Origin: Asterochloris sp. CNOR1
Lineage: Eukaryota; Chlorophyta; Trebouxiophyceae; Trebouxiales; Trebouxiaceae
NCBI GenBank assembly: GCA_963969365.1
Contig: OZ017748.1
Coordinates: 4,089,001 to 4,153,000, forward strand
Direction: 5' to 3'
Length of the DNA stretch: 64,000 nucleotides
Shown: piece after piece, positions 33,401-43,239 of the stretch
Layout: every line of letters starts with the position of its first letter
How positions within the stretch are numbered: the first letter of the stretch is position 1
Notes under the pieces: generated by a model
What the model was told of the DNA's origin: nothing
Database searches by the model: none
What the model saw: the letters and a program-made list of their open reading frames with translations, nothing else
Position numbers and translations under genes: made by a program

Positions 33401-33906
33401 GCTGGCTCCGCCTTTGGGAGGTGCTGCGTCTGCATGCAGTAGAATGGTAGGCCCCTGCACAGCAGCAGGGTGGGAATGGATGCTTCACAGATGTTGTGGT
33501 GCTGATGTAACCTGCCCCCTCCTGCTCTGACAACACCCACAGCCCCAGTACCAGCCAGGCGCAGCCCCACCAGGCAGCCTGTTCTGTCTGCTACAGTGCC
33601 AGATCTAGAACAAAACAGGCAGTCCTTGCCAGCAAGGACCAGCCAGAAATCAGCGAAGATAACACTTCAGTTAGATTTTCGACATGCCTGTGCTCAACCA
33701 AACCCATGCAGCCCTTCCTTTCTATGCTCGCATGCTGCACTCATGGCCACAGAAGCTTACCGAGCTGAGGCCTCCCCTGAAGCGGTGCGATTCGGCCTGA
33801 TCAGCTTGTGAGCCTGCCCCTGTCCTGAATCCCTGGCCTGGCTGAGGTGGCGCTGGAAGCTGATGGCAGACTCAGTGTCAAATCCGCATGAGCAGGCGTA
33901 TGGCAT
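27445..33906 (-). CDS. Reticulon-domain membrane protein with long disordered N-terminal region
   Basis: Reticulons bend and tubulate ER membrane. Ten minus-strand exons (33906-33761, 33179-32950, 32650-32444, 30635-30544, 29815-29725, 29239-28967, 28453-28242, 28056-28038, 27955-27905, 27743-27445) join in phase to 539 codons. Exon 1 encodes MPYACSCGFDTESAISFQRH, with a C-x-C and a His that resemble a small zinc knuckle. Then come about 150 Ala/Pro/Ser-rich residues. The reticulon-like part opens with LMLWTNPWLTARVFGGGLYS, the typical first hairpin with its W-P-x(n)-G pattern. It continues through a second hydrophobic stretch (STVLAGAALLLLVFNLL), a loop, a third (GGTVWLALALWITMLLG) and a fourth ending LPYAYMQCRRVADALVEEAL, which parallels the reticulon ending VPxLYExYxxxVDAxVEKA. 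A further hydrophobic segment lies in the last exon (GFGLVALVMLPGGIVARGSA), an unusual extension. One exon is only 19 nt. The family call rests on architecture plus these local matches. Confidence 0.78.
28085..28190 (-). repeat. About 50-bp tandem repeat, three units
   Basis: The unit contains ggcaggtcttgcaacc on the plus strand, with units near 28079, 28121 and 28164. It lies in the intron just upstream (minus sense) of the 19-nt exon. Confidence 0.8.
28449..28770 (-). repeat. 103-bp tandem array of decoy acceptors and exon starts in the reticulon gene
   Basis: On the minus strand, ctgcag followed by an exon start like ggtgcacctccatcggcggc recurs with plus-strand positions 28449, 28552, 28656 and 28759, spaced 103, 104 and 103 bp. 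The unit at 28453 is the functional exon start. The other three still read in the same phase into a related hydrophobic helix (for example RTSVGGTFWLAFTLW). A weaker copy lies near 28961. Confidence 0.9.
29826..30040 (-). repeat. 96-bp tandem repeat, three units
   Basis: Units starting gccacgctgcagggaggcag (plus strand) lie at 29826, 29922 and 30018, exactly 96 bp apart. They include the end of the intron before the reticulon exon 29815-29725. Confidence 0.88.
30424..30450 (-). repeat. Copy of the 3' edge of reticulon exon 30635-30544
   Basis: The plus-strand segment ggctagcaacacacaccttg copies ggcaagcagtgcacacctgg at 30528, which spans the exon end and donor. Confidence 0.55.
30636..32443 (-). 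other. 1.8-kb intron of the reticulon gene
   Basis: This is the longest intron of the gene. It contains internally similar stretches: about 30738-30760 resembles 30930-30955, and ctgctggccttgcctgacc near 31930 resembles segments near 32070 and 32203. Long open frames occur on both strands, but none has the composition of a real protein or splice-site support. Confidence 0.5.
32696..33440 (-). repeat. Copies of reticulon exon starts in two introns
   Basis: At 32696-32724 (plus ctcggcatcagaggctgccg) lies a copy of the start of exon 32650-32444. At about 33308-33335 and 33411-33440 are copies of the junction at 33166-33190 (gcgcctgcaagcagg). The span between them includes the real exon 33179-32950. 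Confidence 0.6.
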
Positions 33907-34263
33907 GTTGTCCCTGCAGCGAGGACTCCTTCAGCTTTGTTGAGCCTGCCTTCCAAAGCAACACAGTGCTCGTGTGAATGCAGGCCTCACGGATGCAGGC
34001 TCCGCTCTGCTTTCGGAAGAAGGCTGAGCTTCAGCCAATGCAGCTTTTATGTTCTGATGACATTGAGTAGCACGCCCTGGGCTCCAGCTTGCTCACACCA
34101 TTGTAAGAGGCCTTGGCGATCCCCTTTACTTCTGGGCCAAGGGCTGTTTGTCAGCATCTGACCAGATCGCGACATGCCTGGATGCTGCTTCAGGAAAGTC
34201 TTATCAGACTAGCATGTGGGGGTTGTGCTGGCCATGACTCTTTGAGCTTGACTGCCCTGCCAC
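33907..34263. promoter_or_regulatory. Divergent intergenic region, reticulon and LRRC57-like genes
   Basis: The 357 bp between the two start codons hold the presumed shared promoter. I see no TATA box and no repeated motif that stands out. Confidence 0.4.
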
Positions 34264-36674
34264 ATGGGGAACTGCTGTGGAGGCCAGAGCCAGCAGAGCA
34301 GCAGTCTCAAGAAGCAGGGAAGTGCCAGGGTGACAGCATGGCACAACACAGGCATCATTGGTGTGAGAGATGGCAATCTCAAGGTCCGCATGAATCAAGG
34401 GCATTCTTCATGGCCACAGCCTGCTGAGTGTCTGATGCAGGGCCTGCCCCTTGCACGACATCACTGACAGGTTCCTGTACTGTCTAGCACGCAGCCTCCT
34501 CGAGGAAACGCTGCTCTGCTTGCAGGAGCTGCCGGACAAGGTGTTCAGTGTAGGAGCGGGTGCCAGGACGCTTGACGCCACCAACAACAAGCTCACCACT
34601 GTCTCGCCCCAGCTGGCACAGCTCAGCAACCTCAGCAGGCTGGTGCTCACCTCCAACCAGATCCAGGAGCTGCCTGCTGCCGTGCTGCAGCTGCAGTCCC
34701 TGAAGGTGGGGATTTCCAGCGGTGTGGCACTGTTGGCACTTGCAGGCAGCCGTGGTGGCCTTGCAATGGAGGGTGGGATCAAGGGCATGGTGTGGGTGCT
34801 TGTTGAGCAGCAGACTCAGGAGCTGACTGCTGACATGCCACGGCAGGTCCATGGGAACCTGGTGAGGAAACCGCTCTGCCTGTCAGGGCAAAGCCTGACG
34901 TGGTGGTCGTCCCATCCAGAGATCCATGGTGGTCGCACAGTCCTCATGCGACTGCCTGACATGCCGCAGACCTGTGCCCAGGCTTGTGCCTAGCCTGTGC
35001 CCTGCCGGGTACAGAGTCGTGGTCAATACTGCAAACAGCCTGTGCCCAGGCCTGTGCCCGGCATGCTAAATTTCTACTCTTCTCACAAGGCAAACAGCAC
35101 CCATCCCGCAGGTCCTGCTGCTTGACAACAACATGCTCACGGAGCTGCCCGCTGGCATTGGGCAGCTCTCGTGGCTGGAGCGCCTGTCGGCAGCCCACAA
35201 CAGCCTGGCCGCCCTGCCAGCCAGCCTGGGCCAGCTGCAGAAACTGCAGGTGAGCAGGCTGCAGCTGCAGGGCTGACGGGGCTGCTGCCACAGGCAGCGT
35301 GCCTGCAGGGGCAAGCCTCAGCCAGCTGCTGAGACTGCAGGTGAGCAAGCTGCAACAGTCTGAGCCAAGGGGCCTAGAGGGGCAGATGATGCCCCTCATG
35401 TCCTCCTGACTGCTGAAGAAAGGAGCAACTCATGCCTCTCCTGCCTCATGAACCCATCTGCACTGCCCCTTCCTCAAGCACAGTGTCTACGGCCCTTTTG
35501 TCGGCCTGCGCCTCTGCGCACACTTCTCTCTCGAGTTGCACCAAGAGGCTGTCGAGCTGATGGCAACGGGAAGCTCAATGCAATGCCTCTGGTGCAAGTG
35601 TAGGTGCTCCAGCTGAGCAGCAACAAGCTGACTGAGCTCCCTGCACAGCTTGGGATGTGCTCACAGCTGGAGGACTTGGACGTGTCAGACAACTACCTGC
35701 AGGTCAGGCGGGCTTGACCAGCAGACTGAATGCAAGTTTCCAAAATTTCAGACTGGTTCGCTCACATGATGTTGGTTGCAAACTGCTGCCAATGCTGCTT
35801 GTTTGGAAAATGGTGGTCTGTACAGCGAGACATCTGCGGGTCAGCCAGACTGTGCAGGCTTGCTGCTGCCAGTCAAGCATTTGTGCTTGGTGCATTGCAG
35901 CACTGTCATGTGGCTGTGGCAGGGCAAGCGTTTTGCTTGCAGCTTCCATGCTGATGCAGCTCTGCTTGTTGTAGCCACATGCTGGAGTCATGGGCACCTC
36001 TGGTGTTTGACACTGCACACATGATGCACATGCAGCTGCTGGTCGACATTGCATGCCTGTGGCATGCACAAACTGCCTGTGCATGACTGTTCAGCAGGCA
36101 CTTTCACCTGGTCAGCACTTCAAATATGCTATTCTGTGCAGTGCCTGCCAGCTGAGCTGGGCAGCCTGCAGCGTCTGAAGGCAATCAACGCGACCAGCAA
36201 TCGCCTCCAAACAGTGCCGCCTGCCATCCTCCAGGACTGCAGCTCCCTGCAGACGCTGCTGCTGCACGCCAACCCCATATCTGCTGAGGTGAGGCCCTGA
36301 GCCTGTTCAGTATACGCTGGCCGGCTTTGGCTTTCATGAGATGCCGGCATGTCATCCCCTAACTTGCAGAGGTGCCAACATGTATCGTGTGCTGGCAGCT
36401 TGGCACTTGAGATGATTGTGTGGCAGCAGGATGTTAATTAAGACTCCACAGCTGTCTTCAGAAAGCCCATGACACTGCCTGTTATGAGCTGGGTGCATCT
36501 GTGGACTCAGGTCCTGCTGGCGCATCTGGGCCTAGCCTGGCTCCCGCTCTGCAGGCGTTGCAAGCAATTGACGGGTATGCAGACATAGAACAGCGGCGGC
36601 GCAGCAAATATGACAAGAAGATCTATGGTGGTGCGCATGTGGGCGCCATGGACACAGGAGTCGACGCAAAGTGA
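34264..36674 (+). CDS. Leucine-rich repeat protein, LRRC57-like
   Basis: Six exons (34264-34383, 34526-34705, 35112-35249, 35604-35702, 36142-36288, 36555-36674) join in phase to 267 codons. The N-terminus MGNCCGGQ fits an N-myristoylation site with adjacent Cys for palmitoylation; animal LRRC57 also starts MGN. About eight LRRs follow with the x-L-x-x-L-x-L-x-x-N-x-L-x-x-L-P pattern (LVLTSNQIQELPAAV; LLLDNNMLTELPAGIGQL; LQLSSNKLTELPAQLG). The C-terminus ALQAIDGYADIEQRRRSKYD parallels the LRRC57 ending LEGYDKYMERFTATKKKF. A membrane-tethered scaffold role is inferred; the precise function is not known. Introns fall mostly between repeats. A degraded copy of an exon end lies at about 35330-35352. 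A TGTAA signal follows at 37063. Confidence 0.85.
35326..35352 (+). repeat. Copy of an LRR exon 3' end with donor
   Basis: The copy gagactgcaggtgagcaagc repeats agaaactgcaggtgagcagg at 35240-35259, about 90 bp upstream, inside the intron. Confidence 0.65.
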
Positions 36675-37062
36675 GGCCTGCTACCATACACACCACTGCA
36701 TGCCCTGTTCTGGGCATGCTTGCCTTTGGCAACCCTTGAGGTCCCAGAAACATTCCTGTGTGTCGGCTTGACGAGATCAAGCACATCAATGGCATGTTCA
36801 TGAAGAAGGGAGCCATGAGCAGCTTTTCAGCTGTACTGACCCAGTATAGGGCCATACTGGCTTAAAGGCAGCTGGGTATGCATGTTGTTGAAATCGTGAT
36901 GTGTCAAGAGGGGTTTTTTGGATTAGATCTACATGACAGATCATGACAGATCGGGGACACAAATTAGCGGCTCACTTTGAGGTATTCATGTGTACGACGC
37001 TGGCCCACTGGCGTTTCCTGACATGACTGACCCTGAGAGTAAAGAAGATCTTGCAAGTTGGT

Positions 37063-37067
37063 TGTAA
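37063..37067 (+). terminator. TGTAA poly(A) signal after the LRRC57-like gene
   Basis: It is 389 bases after the stop codon and about 110 bases before the next gene's start codon. Confidence 0.45.
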
Positions 37068-37173
37068 TTTTATCACAAGCATCTACAAGAGAGCATCTGA
37101 AGAGCCCTAACCAACAAATCCCACAGCGACACAACTGCTGCCGAACACACCGAGGTCGGTGTAGTGGTCGAGT

Positions 37174-39683
37174 ATGGACAATTCGGTGCAGGAGTACACC
37201 GAAGCCAGAGAGCACCATCCTCACGAATGGTGAGTCTCTGCTCCTGTTGCATCCTGCTTGTTCAGCTGCTCTGCTGCAGATCAAGTGCCAAAGGCGAAGC
37301 TTTCTGCCCGGCAAACGTCATGGTGATGGATCTGTGGGCTGCAGGCAAGACCTCTGCATAGCAACTGAGCGGGAGCTGCAGAGGCGGGGCTGTGTGGAGT
37401 GCACCACTACCGCTGCAGAGCTCCTTGCCGAGGGCCGCATCAAACAGTCCTTTTCAGCAAGGGACTACTACCGAGGTGTGGGCACGCCCTTTCCCTTGCT
37501 AAAGCAACATGGCTGTCAGGGGCTGCTGCTGTGTGCATTGCTGCAGCTCTGCAGGGTTCCTGACCTGTGCCAGATCTGAGTAAGCACGTCTCATGCCTGT
37601 AGATGGAAGCGCCAGGCCGCATCGGAGCCTGCGCCGTGCAAAAGTGGCAGGTGAATGGGTGGAGAGCGACAAGCAAATCGCGCGGCGCCTGTGCGACACG
37701 TGGCAGGATGGGACCTCTCAGGCCCCACAGCCCCAGGAGAGATCAACAGGTCAGAAATTCGTTGCATTGTGCTCTAGCACACTTTGCCGCAGCAATTGAT
37801 GTCTCAGCATCATATCACAAGGCAAGTAGAGCTTGATATGTGGGTTTCAGCAGGAGACCTCTAAGCAAGCAATAGTGTTACTTATTCTGTAGGGCATTAG
37901 CCTGTATCACGTGCTTGACGTCTCTACACATGCCAATCATGGTTACTGACGGTTTGCCAATTCTTCAGGTACGGCAAACCATGGGCGCCCTGAAGGCGGG
38001 GCACAGACGCATGGCGCAGGTGCTGCAGGCAATGTGCAACAGCCAGTTTCAACAGGGCAAGGGTCCTTGGGACAGGGTGGGGAGCGGGACCACATGGAGC
38101 AGGTGTGTGCTTGCCGCGTGCGGCTCATGTCAGACAGGCTGATGCGAGTGTCGACACTTGGCAAGAACACCTTAGATGCATTTTGCTATGGGCACACAGC
38201 AGAGGCACAGAGGTTATGGGAAGCTTGGCTGTACTGGTACCACTGCTTCCAACTGCCCATGCAGGTCTTGAAGAGGCGGCGGACAACAGGCATGTCCATA
38301 AGTGAGGTGAACGAGATTGACAGGTAGGCTTGAATGTTGCTTGTTCACATCCTGCAGTGCAACAGCGTAGCTTCAGCTGCATGCAGTCTGCCTTCACTTT
38401 AAGCCTGAGCAGGGCTGAATGTGAGATGACTCTGCATTTGCAACACGCTTTTTGTGTGCAGTGTGCGCAAGCTGTTCAACAAGACTGTAGCAACACTATT
38501 CGACTTCCCTTATCCCCGCAACCAGCAAGTCGCCAAGTGGGTCATCAATGCCAAGGTGATGCAAGTGGAGAAGCGCGACTACCCATCAACTGGCCACAGT
38601 GGCGAGTTCTATATCACCTTCTTTGACAACACCATCCGGCCAGTCAAAGGCCTGATTCACGCTGCCATCAAGCTGGCAGAGCTTGCAGACAGGGGTAGGC
38701 TGCCTCAAACGCAGACATATATTGATTTGCTCTGCTTTGCTTCGATTTCAGGGCGCATCCAGTGCAGGGCATGACTGAGCACAACATTCCTCCCTGCAGA
38801 GGCGGCGCAGAAGCCATCGTTTCAGTGGACAGCTGCTCAGAAGCAGTTGCCTCTCTATTCAGTTCTTCATCAGGTGCATCCTTCCTTGGATGACGTGCTA
38901 GCAGGTGAGATCTGTCACTTGACGCTGGCGATGAGCAATGTCTAGGTCTCTTTTATCTTCCACATAAACTCAATTTTGTGTTACAGCTGACCCAAGGCAG
39001 GGGCAAGAGGAGTCCATGGAACAGGGCATTGACAGCTCAGCGCCTGCAGGTCCGACCTTTGGCAGTTGCTGCAGAATCTGGCTTTGGCGAGACTGCTTGA
39101 CACAGCAACAATGGATCTCGTGACTGACTCCTCAGCTTGCCTCAGATGTCAAGCCTACAGCTGGAGCTTGACTAATGGTGCTTGAACTGCAGGAGCTGAA
39201 CATGCCAGCACGCCACCACAGGAGCGGCAGGCCCCAGACAGGGCTGAGTGGCAAACACTCAGCACCCTGAAGGCCAAGACCAAAGAGCTTCGCTCACAGA
39301 TGGACAAGCTGAAGGCAGAGCTGGTGGCTGCCCAGCAAGGGAGGGACATGCTGCAAGCTGGCCTTCCAGATGAGGAGGAGTCAGCAAGCAGGATGAAGAC
39401 CCTGGTGGAAAAGGCTGAGCAGGCCGAGGCCACCTGGAAACGGAAGCGTCAGGATGCTGTTGATGCTGAGGCCGCCTGCAACAGATTAAGGCAGGAGGCT
39501 ACTCACGCTGAGGCTGCCTGGAATAAGATCAGGCAGGAAGCTGATGGCATTGAAGCAAGCAGCTTACAGGCTGGTGCCGCTCTGGCAGCAAAGGTCGCTG
39601 AGGTTGAGCGCTTGCGGGAGACTACGGAAACGACAGAGAGGCAGCTTGCAACAGCCCATCAGGATGTCTTAAAGTTCTTCTGA
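37174..39683 (+). CDS. Gene A: coiled-coil protein of unknown family (paralogue of gene B)
   Basis: Nine exons (37174-37229, 37345-37475, 37603-37749, 37969-38102, 38265-38323, 38462-38694, 38800-38904, 38987-39049, 39193-39683) close in phase to 472 codons. A second copy at 48151-50704 has the same nine exons, the same phases and mostly the same exon lengths, which strongly supports both models. Order of parts: a conserved domain ending ARDYYR; a Gly/Gln-rich linker; a basic patch (LKRRRTTG) that may be a nuclear signal; the best conserved exon (VRKLFNKTVATLFDFPYPRN; PSTGHSGEFYITFFDNTIRP); a short acidic linker; and a C-terminal coiled coil of about 130 residues (MDKLKAELVAAQQGRDMLQ) ending DVLKFF. 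I recognise no family. The normal 3' flank appears to have been replaced by repeat R1. Confidence 0.82.
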
Positions 39684-39702
39684 TGTTGTTCCTCCCCAAC
39701 CC

Positions 39703-39747
39703 CGCAATCTGGGCGACCACCCCACCCCGTCTCGTTCCAGGCGATGA
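39703..39747 (+). pseudogene. Fragment of gene X (last 15 codons) downstream of gene A
   Basis: At the left edge of R1 the bases still encode the end of gene X with three changes (PTPSRSRR then stop is retained). There is no upstream exon or splice site, so it is a dead fragment carried along by the duplication. Confidence 0.65.
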
Positions 39748-40828
39748 CGGTGGCACACGCTTCACCACAAAGCCTACTCGGCGCTCCTCCCAAGGGACTC
39801 ATGTTGTGTAGCCTCCTGCTGTAGCGTGAGCCGATACCAAGTTTGCCATGTTGCAGCAGAGCCCCCTTGGCCCTCCTGTACAGTCCACCCTCCTGTACAT
39901 ATGTCAGACTCCTGCTTTGCTTGTGTTGCGGTTTTCTTGATTGCGCTGGCCTCATTCCCTCATCGAGGGGCCGGCAGTCTTTGCTCTGTGTCGTGAAATT
40001 TTGCCACTGCGTGTCCTTGTTGCCTTTCTTGCTGATGCCCATGACGTTCCTCTCGCCGCCCGCTGCATGCTTGCACTGCACGCTGTGAATGACCAAGTCT
40101 GTTGACAAGTAACATTGCGTACAGAGAAGCATGGCAAGTGTGCACCGCTTTACTGGCAGGCGGATGTGCCTGCCTTCATGCAGCACTTGCGTGCGCTGAT
40201 GTTGAACCAGGGCTGAGCATCTGCACACAGGAGGCACTATGCAGGTTGCAGCAGCACAAACAACCAGAGGTTCCTCGTCCCACGATTGACTGCTTGCAGT
40301 TGGACTGAGACTGCCATTCTCTACACACTGCTGCCGTCTGTGCATTGCCAGTGTAGCAGGCACCCTGACACTGCATGCATCATGACCACATCAACATCTG
40401 CCATTCCTTCCAGTCACAGGGCTTGCAACACCTAGGCCTATTGTTGCCTCCGCTGGACAGATTGGCAGAGGTGCCCTTGCTCGTCCTTCTTGACCACCCA
40501 ATGGCTGATGCTGGGGACTGGGTGGGGGCACAAGGCTCATGAGCGCCTGGTCCAGCAGGGAAGGGGCTGATCAGTCATGACTGGCATGCTCTACGGCAGA
40601 GCGGCGGCTGAGCAGCTTTGCCATGGGCACAGCAGAGCAAAGCACGGTTTTGGCGTGTGTGGCTCTCCATTGCAAGGGACTACCAGCTGCAGCTGTTCAG
40701 CAGACAGGCCCTGCGGCAGGCGGACATTTAGCTGGGGCACGTCAGGTACAGGGTTGGGAAGGGCAGCAACCAGCATCGCAGCGGGTGAGACTGCGCCTGA
40801 GGGTTGCTGCATGCAACAAAACCCCGCA
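39703..40828 (+). repeat. Direct repeat R1, 1.1 kb (partner at 46517-47642)
   Basis: R1 lines up with R2 at a constant offset of 6814 bp. By eye about ten to thirteen bases differ in the first 345 bp and none in the following 770 bp. R1 starts 20 bases after the stop codon of gene A; R2 starts inside the last exon of gene X. R1 has no transposase, no terminal inverted repeats and no visible target duplication. It is best read as a copied piece of gene X's 3' end and flank. Confidence 0.9.
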
Positions 40829-41300
40829 GGCAATCTTAGTGAGCCATGAGGGCTCGCAGGAGCAGCAAACACGCAAGTGCTGCTGTCTTGGACCCCTTGC
40901 CGTGTGACTCGGTCGCAGCTGCCTGGTCTGTATGAGCCACCAACTTCTGTGAATGCTGTTGAGATCAGCCGGGGGTTGCGAAGGCAGCCTGTGGTTGTCG
41001 AGCATTGACTGGGTGTTGATGGCTGATGTGAAGACATGTCTCTAGAACTGACACCAGATTTTCCAGCCCTGAAAGCTGACTTGACTTATCACTGCTACTT
41101 ACTTGATGTTTACAATGACAGCTTGCAACAAGACACAAAGCAAAGATCATTGTTGGGCTCCGCAGAGGTTGGCCTGTGCAATGTATGACCGGGGGATAGG
41201 AAGCATGTCAGCACACACAGTATCATTTGGGAAATAGCAGCAACTGAGTCACGACGCGTATCCCGTGCCTGTGTGAGACGCCACCTCGCCTGATCTCCAG
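40829..41300. other. Intergenic stretch between R1 and the minus-strand membrane-protein gene
   Basis: No exon is supported. It contains the minus-strand TGTAA signal at 41110-41114 and should hold the 3' UTR of the next gene. Confidence 0.45.
41110..41114 (-). terminator. TGTAA poly(A) signal (minus strand)
   Basis: TTACA on the plus strand lies about 190 bases downstream of the stop codon at 41301. Confidence 0.45.
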
Positions 41301-43063
41301 CTAGGGACCATGTTTGCCTCGCTTGGCAGGCCGCTTCTCAACATGTGAATGCTCCCTGCTGCTGGGGTCCTCTGCTGCAGCTGGCTCCCTGACAATGGTC
41401 TCAGCCAGATCAGGCTGCCCTCTCCTACGCTCCGCTGACCTCTGGCCTGCCTCGCGCAAGCCGCTCAGGACGGCTTGGCTGGCTTCCTCAAGAACATCAT
41501 GTCTCTGCTGTGCAGTTGCAGCAGCTGCCTGCAGCCCATCAGACGCCTAGGATGAGCTGAGAGCTAGGCAACCTCAGGTGCACCGTCGAGCTCACAGACG
41601 TGACGTCCTGTCTCAGCTGACCCGTGTCCAAGGGAGGCTGCGCCATGTCCCAGGCAGCAGTGAAACGGAACAGCAGAACAAAGCCTGCCACTTCCAGCGC
41701 ACCCTTCAGCAGAGTGTAGGCAGCTGCCAGCAGGGTCTTGCAGTCACAAGCCAACGCTCTGTCCCGCAGGCCTGCAGCTCAGGCATTGCAGAGACCAGTG
41801 CAGCTGCAGCCTGGGCCCTGCAGAGACCTGGGGGAGCCCAGCCGGCTGTCAAGGACCCCACCTCACGTGCTCGAGTCTCCTGCTCCACACCTGCCCTCTT
41901 CGTCTCCAGAGTGCTGAGCTGGTCCTGAATGTACCCGCAGCGGCGCATCATGGCGCTGCGCTCGGTGAGGAGAGCCTGCAGCGCACATGTGGCAGCTGCA
42001 GCAGCCGCGCAAGACTTTGCTGACAGCACCTTGCGGAATGCACAGTTCGCTCTGTGTGCGCAGTCTGCGGCACGCCATGCTCCTGCGCTAGGCGCTTGGC
42101 GCCAGCATGTCAGCAAGGCAGGAGCTGCCTTGGCCACTTTCAGGTGCAGCAGAGCTCTCTGGCTGGTAGCTGACACAGGCAGGTCCACCTCGATCTCGTC
42201 CTCGATGGAGGTACGCCGCGCCTGAGCCTGCTCGATGCGCCCCAGCTCATCATTCACTGCAGCGGCAGCAGACCAAGGTCTGTGCTGGCTGAAAAGCCAG
42301 GCCACAAAGTCCCACCAGGCGCAACTGATGAGGCTAGTCGAGACCAAGCACCCTGAGTCGGACAGCTGGGGTCAATGACATGCCCTGCTCTGTCCAGCAC
42401 TGACTGCTCTAAGGTACCGCTTTCACTTGGTTACACGGCGTGGCCATGCAGCGCCATCCAAGCAATCAGGAACCCACCTTTGGAGCCCAGGGTCTGCAGC
42501 ACCAGAGTGAGCCGCAGGACGCCCTCGCAAGCCCCTTGTCCGCTGGCCAGGGGGAGCCGTTGCAGCGTCTTCTTGGAGATGAAGCTCACCCAACGGTGGT
42601 CATCAAAGCAATCACAGGGGCTGCCTGGCGAAGCACCAGCCTGCTGCAGCAGCTCTGCGCACTGTCTGGGTGGAGTGGTGCAGACCAGGGAGCGCCGTGT
42701 CTCTGCGCCAGCGAAGGTCTCCCACGCTGCATCTGGCATGGCCTTCTTTAGGAGTCGTGTGAATGTCTTGGACTCCCCTCCTGCCTTTGCTGGGTCTGGC
42801 ATGGGCAGCTGCATGCCGTGTTGGCTGGCCCACTGCAAGCAACAGCAGACTGACCCACTGCCAAGCAGTAAAGCTACATCGTGATGTTGCTGTAGGCCAG
42901 ACCGACTGTGCACATTTCAGCTCACCTGTACAAAGTGCGCGTGCTCATCCTTGCAGCTCCAGAGCAGCTTGCCCTCACAGCTGTAGGTCTGAACTGTGTC
43001 TGGATGGCAGGTGAAGCGGTGGGCAGCGTACAGAGGCACCAGTTGCCTCAAGTCAGATGCCAT
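41301..43063 (-). CDS. Cys-rich, coiled-coil, single-pass membrane protein of unknown family
   Basis: Five exons (43063-42926, 42832-42478, 42256-41862, 41736-41584, 41528-41301) close in phase to 422 codons. The first 160 residues are Cys-rich (RFTCHPDTVQTYSCEGKLLW, LVCTTPPRQCAELL, GSPCDCFDDHRWVSF) and could be a disulphide-bonded lumenal or extracellular domain. About residues 165-300 form a helical coiled-coil region (NDELGRIEQAQARRTSIEDE; MMRRCGYIQDQLSTLETKRA). One membrane helix follows (LLKGALEVAGFVLLFRFTA). The tail of about 110 residues is charged and ends in a basic cluster (EKRPAKRGKHGP). No signal peptide is seen; an upstream exon may exist near 43140, where the frame stays open. 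The order Cys-rich, coiled coil, membrane recalls nuclear-fusion proteins of the KAR5/GEX1 type, but I see none of their motifs, so I give no name. Confidence 0.68.
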
Positions 43064-43239
43064 GAGGGCCTCCTGGCCTGGATCTGTGCCGGGAGGGACT
43101 GGCAGCTCAAGCTTCGAGTGACAGTGACTGTAAAAACGCGCACAGCGAGAAAGCAATGTGAAAGTGCCCCCAGGTCAAGAACATTGTGACTCCAACAGAT
43201 TCCGTGTTTTCAGTTACAGCCGAAAACACCAGATCTAAG
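43064..43239. promoter_or_regulatory. Divergent intergenic space between the membrane-protein gene and gene X
   Basis: About 176 bp separate the two proposed start codons. If the minus gene has an extra 5' exon near 43140, the overlap is even tighter. Confidence 0.35.

Noticed and set aside
39659-40363. Minus-strand open frame of about 235 codons, repeated at 46461-47177
   Set aside because: Most differences between the two copies that fall in this frame change the amino acid, as expected without protein-level selection. The frame overlaps the 3' flanks of genes A and X and is open because the DNA is nearly identical, not because it is conserved.
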